Assembly: GCA_002914805.1 (NCBI GenBank)
Contig: JXTB01000101.1
Span: forward strand, 58,364 to 122,363
Length of the DNA: 64,000 bases
Reading direction: 5' to 3'
Origin: Parasponia andersonii
Lineage: Eukaryota; Streptophyta; Magnoliopsida; Rosales; Cannabaceae
In this document: piece by piece, positions 57,083 through 64,000 of the stretch
How positions within the stretch are numbered: position 1 is the first letter of the stretch
Layout: each line of letters starts with the position of its first letter
Program-made: the position numbers and the translations under genes
The notes under the pieces: model-generated
What the model saw: only the letters and a program-made list of their open reading frames with translations
Databases searched by the model: none
What the model was told of the DNA's origin: nothing

Positions 57083-58290
57083 ATGCCTCCAAGAAGAAGA
57101 GTGCCTTAACTTAAGAGAGAACAAGATGCTCCTCCACAGCAAGATCGTCCTGCTTTTAATATTGTTAATGCTCTTTAATAAGCTATGTAGAGGATAATTG
57201 GTCTTATGACAAGGCCGACTGTTGAAAATGACCGATCTAAAAGCTTCAGGGATTTTACTAAGCTGAACCCACCGAACTATTATGGCGAACACGATCCTCT
57301 AGCTGCACTGAGATGGCTTAGGGAAGTTCAGAAGAAATTTGATACTATGGCAGCACCAGCAGAGTTCAGAGTGGGCTTTCAATGTACTTGCTTCAAGATG
57401 CTGTTGACCATTGGTGGGACACTATTAAGTTGACTTATAACACTACCACTATGACTTGGGAACAATTTGAAGAACTATTTAGAGGACAGTATGCCAATGA
57501 CGACTATGTTAATGAGATGCTAATACAGTACAATATCTTGTGCCAAGGTAGAATGACTATTGATGAATACTATGCGAGGTTTGTGGAACTCTCCTAGTAT
57601 GCTGCTACACCAGGAAACCACTCGAGACTTTAAGTAGTTCATTTCAGAACCAACTTAAGGCCAAAGATTTGCACTAGACTTGAGTCATTTCCAATTACTA
57701 CCTTTATTAAGGCTTATGGTACAGGTCAGACAATTTAAGCTACGCTGATTGGTGATAGACGAACTACTGGTGGATATAAGGGAAAAGGTACTGACCGAAA
57801 AATGAAAAAGGGTCGATGGCAAGGATAGGGTTTATAGAGCAGTGGATGCAGTGGCAGTTTTGTTTCAACAGAAAGTGGACGTTTTACTCCGTATTCCTAC
57901 CACTACTATGGTCAACAAGGCCATTTTGGAAGACATTGCCCCCAGCTTTTGCAAACTCCTTCACCGACCACGAAAGGACCATAGGAGAGTCAAGTAACTT
58001 CAATGCCCATCCCTAGTCAGCAAACTAGGCCTGCTTATTTCCAGAGCTTAGCCCCGACTCTTAACTCTCCTGTTTAGCACCAGTATCGTCCTCAGGGTTC
58101 TATCTTAACCCAAGATACCAGACCCCTCAGGCACCTGGAACAAAAGGAGGTTATGGACAGTCCTGGTACTCCTGGATCTAGCAGTAATTATCCGGGCAGA
58201 GGTAGAAGAAACAAAGGAAATAGGAAAGCTCAAACCTATGCAGTCACCGGGACAGAGGTATATGATCAGCCTGGACCTAGAGTGGCTGTT
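57083..58290 (+). pseudogene. gag: Chromovirus gag, broken (second copy)
   Basis: Starts ATG 57083 (MPPRRRVP then a stop). The core shows LNPPNYYGEHDPLAALRWL, a frame change near 57385, TMTWEQFEELFRGQYANDD and MTIDEYYARFVEL. The zinc knuckle near 57900-57945 reads YHYYGQQGHFGRHC: both leading Cys are Tyr (TGC/TGT to TAC/TAT). A Ser/Gln/Pro-rich tail follows. It is far more decayed than the copy at 24678. Confidence 0.78.
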
Positions 58291-59038
58291 GGTATGATCT
58301 TACTTTATCACTCTTAGGCTCATGTGTTATTTGATACTGGTGCATCGCATTCCTTTATATCTATGTTGTTTGCTAACATGTTGGGCTTAAAATCTGAAAT
58401 TTTTTATCCTGCTTTGAATCTTGATACTCCTTTGGGAAATGTCTATGGTGTGTCTACTGTATGCAACTCTTGATCTATCGTCATTGATGGATATGAGTTA
58501 TTAGTTAATTTGATTGTGATACCTATGAACCAATTTGATGTGATTCTTGGTATGGACTGGTTGTCCAAATATAGAGCTATAGAGGATTGTCATAGAAGAA
58601 AAGTGGCTATTCATACTGAAGATGGGTATTCAGTTGTGTATCAAGCTGGTTTAAATCCAATAAGCCACAGTCCTTTTTTGAGAGCATGTATTAGTGGGAG
58701 AAAGAAATTGGAATGTTATGGAAGCCTATTCACCATTGATAGAGAGATAGGGATTGCAGATAAATCTCATGGTATACTTGCTTCTTTGATACTTGAAGAG
58801 TGGAAAAATTCAGTCACTATTGGTGATTATAATTTAGAGTATTTCGAGAGAAACAATGTTGCTTGTGCTAGCAATGAAGTGGCTACTCATTCACTTCTTC
58901 AGATAGCTCAGTAGAGTCAATGGCAAGATCAAGAAATGAAGAAAATATGGAACCATCCAACTTCAGAATGGTGAACAACTAGACAGTTGAAGCACTAATA
59001 GAGAAGGATTTGTACTATTCAATGGAAAGTTAGCTATA
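58291..59038 (+). pseudogene. Protease joined in frame to pre-integrase segment
   Basis: The protease has LFDTGASHSFISMLF near 58325 and VILGMDWLSKY near 58540, then ISGRKKLECYGSLFTIDRE. At about 58760 the text passes directly into SHGILASLILEEWKNSV and TIGDYNLEYFE, which in the intact relative (27740-27840) comes after RNase H. About 1.4 kb (RT plus RNase H) is missing, and the frame stays open for 134 codons across the joint. A stop lies at 58912, and the integrase start is cut by the next element. Confidence 0.8.
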
Positions 59039-59368
59039 TGTTACGCCCTGCTCATTTGGCTCCCTAAAATTCAAATGTTGTTGCTCATGGCTCTAAGGTA
59101 CTCTATATATACTGCTCACCCAAAAAGATTGAGGAAAGTCCTAGAACATTGTGGACACTTCTAGAATTATCAAGAGAGGTCTTGGCCATACAACTACTAA
59201 GTCATAGAAGGCTCTAGACAAGGCCAGATAGTACTAGATAGATTGGACGGACCTAGAAGCTCCTAGAATGACTTAGAAGAGCCAAGATGGTAGGTGAACT
59301 TCTTAGAAGGATCTAGACCATGCTTGTTCTAGAATTCTCTATGTAAATATCTTTGTAGATATTGTAAC

Positions 59369-61189
59369 TATTGGAATAATGTCCTATAAAGCAGTTTATT
59401 ATTTAGACATTATAAACAATATTTATTGGATTATTTAGTATCTATTTATTATTAATAGATTCCATGTTATGAATTTCTATTTCATTTATGTCCCACTGAT
59501 ATACATGTGATGTGTATGTTTATCTTATGCAAATATCCAAAAGATTCCAAGACATGAAATGAGTAATAAAGAATTAATCGTATGATGAGTTCATATGTGG
59601 GAGACATTATATTCTTTATTTCATTATGTCTATATTAAATTGTTCGCATTCTGCATATTGAAGATGGAATACTTTACTATGCCATAGAATATAGTATTGT
59701 CTATTTAATTAATGCAGTCTCTAATTATTGAAGTGAGTCTTTGGATAGAAACACTAGTGTATTATAAGAAAGTTATAACAGCATCGAGTAGGACCTAGTG
59801 AATTAGAATTTGAGGATAAGTGCCGTAAGTCAAATTTCTAAGTTTACTAATCTAACACTATTGTAGAAGACCTTAATCCTAGTATTAACGAACTTACTTT
59901 CATGTGTTTTGTCTTTTTGAGTTACTATTATAAGAAAGTTATAACAGCATCGAGTAGGACCTAGTCAATTAGAATTTGAGGATAAGTGCCGTAACTCAAA
60001 TTTCTAAGTTTACTAATCTAGCACTATTGTAGAAGACCTTAATCCTAGTATTAACGAACTTACTTTCATGTGTTTTGTCTTTTTGAGTTACTAAAGGACT
60101 AGTTCCGATTTATGGTTCGAACTTCGGTTTCTTGGAAGATAAGGTATATGAAATGTGTAGAACATTTTTTATGATGGACACCATGCATATGATGTCATTT
60201 TGAGTTTTTTCAAGTACTTGGATAATATACACAAGGGCCCCAGTATTCACTATGTGAATTTGACTATGTTAGTATTAGCAGATACAAACATTGTACTCAA
60301 CTATTATCCATTAGATGAAAAATGGCAACTAAAAGGTAAATATGTACTAGAGGGGTAATACAGTAATTTAACCCTACTTGTATGGCATTGCATTGGGGGT
60401 ATGTCTACAGGTATGGTATATGCTAAATGGATCAAGCTAATTAATTGTTAATAAGCTTCATAGAAAAATAAATGACATTTAGTCCAAGAGTTCAATATTG
60501 GGCCTATAGTGGTGTGCCCCAATATCAATAGACAAGGCCCAATCATAATTAGGAGTTAATTATGATAGTGAGTATATGGTCTATTAGAGCTTGGGCTTTA
60601 TGGATCCATATAGTCCCCTATCTAGCTCAAATTAAAGCCCAATAGTTATTTGATGATCAATTGAGCCCAATAAGCCCAATAATCTCATTAGGGTTTGCTA
60701 ATCTCTCTATAGTTATGAGAAAAGTTCTCTAGCAACTAGACACAAGTGTTACACGTGAAATACCCCCTTGAGAAGTGAGTGTCATACGCATAACAAAGAG
60801 AGAGAGAGAGACTAGAGAAAATCGGCTACCACTAGGGATTCACTGTCCTTGGTGTTTTGGTCATCCTGAAGAAATCGGTTCGAGGAGATTGCCTTCTTGT
60901 TCATCTGCGGATCTCTTTGTTGGGAATCAAGAAGGTGACCATCCACTGGATCAATCAAATGGTTTTCGAGAATAGATAGGAAGACAAGAAGGTTGTGGAG
61001 CGAATCCGGGTATTGTTCTTGTCTAGATTAAGAGTTAATTTATATTAGATCATGACCCGAAACATTTTATAGAAGGAAAAATTTTAAACGACCAATTCCG
61101 CTGCATTTCTTGATTTTACAAAACAATGATGTTCTTGAAAATGATTTTATTAAAACATTTTCCGAAAATTTATTCCAGCTAACGCCACA
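59369..61189 (+). mobile_element. Solo LTR, copy B, 1821 bp
   Basis: Same family as copy A (48703-50351): TATTGGAATAATGTCC at the start, AACGCCACA at the end, perfect target duplication GTAAC at 59364-59368 and 61190-61194. It is longer than A because of a 166-bp tandem duplication at 59761-60092. Confidence 0.85.
59761..60092 (+). repeat. 166-bp tandem duplication inside solo LTR B
   Basis: ATTATAAGAAAGTTATAACA occurs at 59761 and again at 59927. The two units are almost identical (TAAGTCAAATT versus TAACTCAAATT), so the duplication is younger than the LTR. Copy A has one unit. Confidence 0.85.
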
Positions 61190-61505
61190 GTAACTTTATT
61201 TGAGAATATTCTAGACCCTTTGTAAGATCATGCCACTTGGCACGATCATAATCATTAGTTGGTTTAGGCTTTGCCTATATAAAGGACCCCTTAGGTTCAT
61301 TCGTACACAAATCCCATTTGAGAGAGTTGTAAGAATTTTAAGAGTAATACAATGCCATTTATTCACTTAAACTCTCTTATCCTTACCACCTTGTCTTATA
61401 ACTTACTCTAAATCCCTTTCTTGAGTGTTGGTAGGCTAACTTAGTGCGACGGACTGTACTAAGTGCCGCACAATTATCTAGTTTGAGGCTACGATTGTGA
61501 CAGCG

Positions 61506-61517
61506 TGGTATCAGAGC
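61506..61517 (+). other. Primer-binding site, initiator tRNA-Met type
   Basis: TGGTATCAGAGC, four bases after the LTR end. Confidence 0.85.
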
Positions 61518-61565
61518 TTTGGTTACTTATTATATCTTGGTGGTTTTATTGTCTAAATTAAGACC

Positions 61566-63236
61566 ATGGCTGTAACTCCTGACCCTGTTGAAATTTGTGC
61601 TTCTAAACGTAGGCGTGATGAAGGGAAGAAGGGTGCTACCCATGGCAAGTTGAGGGATGTGGTGCCTAGCTTGGAGGCTAGAGTGTCCCAACTACAGTCC
61701 AACTTGGGCATGTTGGATGAGCGTGTAGACGATCTAGATAGCTGTTGTGACGGTTTGGAGACCAAGGATGCGGAGATCCACAGCAGCATCAAAGATGCGC
61801 TTAGTAGGCTAGAGATCGACTTAAGGCACAAGATCGAGTCCCTTCATTCAGATATTGCCAAGGTACGAGATCTCTTCCAAAGAGAACTCACTAATGTTTT
61901 ACTTAGAGTGGATGAGATAGGTGATGATCGTGCTTTGTGCAAGCGAGCGGTGAACACGGGGATGACCACCACAATAACCATTGAGGCAAGGAAGGTTGAG
62001 GTACCTAAATCAAAGACCTTCAATGGTACTCACAATGCTAGGGAAGTTGAGAACTTCCTATGGGGACTCGAACAAAACTTTGAGGCCGCTAGTGTAATAG
62101 ACGATGCTGGTAAAATTAGTAATGCTATTTTGTATCTAACTAATACTGCCATGCTATAGTGGAGGTAAAGACACGGGGAAAAGCAACGAGGGATATGCAC
62201 TATAACCACCTTTGATGACTTCAAAAAAGAGCTAAAAAGGCAATTCTTCCCTGAGAATGCCAAAGAAGAGGCAAGAAGCCGTCTTCATCGTCTCAAACAA
62301 TCTAGTAGTGTTAGAGACTACGTGAAAGAGTTTACCACACTGTTGCTCAAAGTCCCTGACACTTTAGATAAAGAATCCATATTCTTGTTCATGGATGGTC
62401 TTTAGAACTAGGTCAAGTTAGAGCTCAAGTGCTGTGGCGTCTAGGACTTGGCCGATGCTATTACGGTAGCTGAGAGCCTTGTTGATTACTCTACCAATAA
62501 GAACCTTTCTAAGGCCAAAGATAATAAGAGTGGTGGAGCAAAGAGTGGGGGAGAGCAAACAAAAGGAGAAAAATGGAACAAAGATATTTCCTTCTACAGG
62601 CACAAAGACAAGAGCAAAGAGAAGGAAGATCGTGACTTCTCCAATCCAAGAGTCAAGGGCTTCCTTTGTGATGGGCCACATTGGGCACACGAGTGTCCCA
62701 AGAAGAAAGCTCTCAATGCCTTAATTGTCTCTGAGCCAAGCCAAGAAGGAAGTGATAGAAAAGATGATGGTGCACATGTTGGTTCCTTGCAACTCCTTAA
62801 TACCTTGCAATCGGCCCCTAAGACACAAGCTAAGGGCCTACTTTTTATGGATGCAACAATCAATGGCAAAGCCATTAAAGCCTCAGTTGACATGGGTGCA
62901 TCCCACAACTTCATCTCTGTTGAAGAAGCTAGGCAGTTGAGCTTGACGGTGTCCAATGGAGGAGGCTCCCTCAAGGTGGTGAACTTAGTAGCACGTCCCA
63001 TCCATAGGGTTACTCACAGTGTTAAGGCTAGCCTAGGCGTATGGGTTGGTCAAGTCGTCTTATCAGTAGTGCCAATGGATGATTTCACGGTAATGCTTGG
63101 TTTGGAATTCCTTGATGCAATGCGGGTATTCCCTGTTCCTTTTGCCAACTCTATGTGCATCATGGATGGTGAAAAGGCTTGTGTGGTACCAACAGAGCGG
63201 TCCACAAAAGTGGGAAACAAAGTACTCTCTGCACTT
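61566..63236 (+). pseudogene. gag: Gag and protease of the third chromovirus, broken
   Basis: ATG at 61566. Residues ~30-110 form a coiled coil (VPSLEARVSQLQSNL, LDERVDDLDS). The Gag core follows (KSKTFNGTHNAREVENFLW, FDDFKKELKRQFFPEN, VRDYVKEFTTLLL). The zinc knuckle near 62660-62705 reads GFLCDGPHWAHECPKKK, its first Cys lost. The protease active site is VDMGASHNFIS near 62888, with Met where Thr or Ser belongs (a C-to-T change), and VMLGLEFLD follows. In-frame stops at 62157, 62166, 62403, 62409 and 62442; the frame is open for 263 codons from 62448 to 63236. Confidence 0.82.
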
Positions 63237-64000
63237 TAATTAAAGAAGAGCTTGAGAAGAGAGGAAGAGAGTTACTTAGCCATCCTAAAGAAGCACAATA
63301 ATGAAGAGTTGGAACCTCAAGATAACCTGCCCATGGAGGTGCAAACTGTCTTGGATGAACTCCAAGATGTGATGCTTGATGCCCTACCCAAGAAACTTCC
63401 ACCTAGGAGGGAGGTGGATCATGAAATAGAGCTCGAGCCAGGCACGAGGCCACTTGAGATGAGTCCCTATCGAATGGCCCCTCCAGAGTTAGCAGAACTC
63501 CAGACACAACTAAAGGAGTTGCTTGATGTGGGTTTCATCAAGCCCTCCAAAGCTTCTTTTGGTGCCTCGGTATTGTTCCAGAAGAAAAAAGATGGCTCAC
63601 TATGGATGTGCATCGATTATCGGGCTCTTAACAAGGTGACGGTGAAGAACAAGTACAATATCTTACTTAATGCTGATTTGTTCGATCAACTTAGGAACGC
63701 TAGATACTTCTCAAAGCTTGATCTATGCTCAAGGAACTACTAAGTGCGTATAGTAGAGGGAGATGAGCCCAAGACCACATGCGTGGCAAGGTATGGTGCT
63801 TATGATTTCTTAGTTATGCCATTTGGTCTTACCAATGCACCTGCTACTTTTTTCACCCTCTTGAATAAGTTATTCCATCCCTACCTCGATTAGTTCATGA
63901 TAGTCTATCTTGATGATATAGTCATCTGGAGCGAGCAAGACCATGGAAGAGCACCTAGAACATTTAAGGAAGGTGTTCGAGGTCTTGAAGGAAAACTAAC
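63237..64000 (+). pseudogene. pol: Reverse transcriptase of the third chromovirus, partial
   Basis: Continues the gag-protease frame after a stop at 63237. Motifs: [65 protein letters not shown] (motif A), [23 protein letters not shown] (motif C intact, near 63904). Stops at 63741 and 63891, and a frame change near 63940. The window ends in the RT thumb. Confidence 0.85.

Larger units (their letters stand above)
55556..59038 (+). mobile_element. Chromovirus remnant with in-frame RT/RNase H deletion
   Basis: LTR (55556-56942), primer site, gag and protease of a family related to the element at 22781-31434, then a direct joint from protease to the region after RNase H. It is cut at 59038 by the start of another LTR. 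RT and RNase H are wholly absent. No partner LTR is in the window. Confidence 0.8.
59039..61502 (+). repeat. 5' LTR, interrupted by a solo LTR
   Basis: TGTTACGCCC at the start, ACGATTGTGACA at the end; about 640 bp without the insertion at 59369-61189. TATA box TATATAAA at 61276-61283 (GCCTATATAAAGGACC). Confidence 0.75.
59039..64000 (+). mobile_element. Chromovirus-type gypsy element, runs off the right edge
   Basis: LTR (59039-61502, with a nested solo LTR), primer site, coiled-coil gag, protease and RT in one frame with stops. The RT style ([29 protein letters not shown]) is that of plant chromoviruses; I cannot name the clade with confidence. It inserted into the chromovirus remnant at 59038. 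The 3' half lies outside the window. Confidence 0.8.

Noticed and set aside
60775..60975. Cys-containing frame resembling a small zinc protein
   Set aside because: Not open in the same frame in copy A; treated as chance.
1..64000. tRNA, rRNA or CRISPR features
   Set aside because: tRNA-like 12-18 base matches are all primer-binding sites next to LTR ends. No rRNA stretch was noticed, and the tandem repeats seen are not spacer-separated arrays.

Overview
This window is nuclear DNA of a flowering plant, most likely a eudicot. It is AT-rich, has GT-AG introns, and is packed with plant-type LTR retrotransposons (Athila, Tat, Tekay/Del-like chromovirus and Copia types), a LINE, and CACTA and hAT DNA transposons. 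I see one ordinary host gene: a seven-exon ankyrin-repeat/PGG-domain membrane protein at 33206-39349. By hand its splice phases close into one 729-residue frame. Everything else I can identify is mobile DNA, mostly dead, much of it nested.

Layout. 1-6733: a minus-strand Athila-type element (Gag, primer-binding site, LTR) split by a 2968-bp LTR-like insertion with a perfect 5-bp duplication and by a CACTA end at the window edge; an Athila-like plus-strand LTR with polypurine tract lies against it. 6734-20060: one minus-strand LINE cut into pieces by a 585-bp insertion and by a complete 11.2-kb Tat element (8202-19368). The Tat element has two RNase H domains and a spliced coiled-coil gene running antisense to gag-pol. 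20285-22248: a CACTA element with a ULP1-like protease relic. 22781-31434: a complete Tekay/Del-like chromovirus with chromodomain, both LTRs and a perfect TTATT duplication. 33206-39349: the host gene. 40062-45115: a Copia element, cut inside its reverse transcriptase by a gag-only Athila-like element (45116-53573) that carries two further LTR insertions. 54295-55425: an hAT-like element. 55556-59038: a chromovirus copy whose protease is joined in frame to post-RNase H sequence. 59039-64000: another chromovirus, running off the right edge, with a solo LTR inside its own LTR.

The retroelement genes are decayed mostly by G-to-A/C-to-T changes: Trp, Arg and Gln codons turned into stops, Cys to Tyr in zinc knuckles, and the second catalytic Asp of two unrelated integrases turned into Asn. 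This fits long silencing by cytosine methylation. The most unusual content is the antisense gene of the Tat element, which sits between two purine-rich tracts, the in-frame RT/RNase H deletion in the second chromovirus, and GC-rich near-palindromic words recurring upstream of TATA boxes in several LTR families. All domain calls were made by eye from translated motifs; no database search was run.
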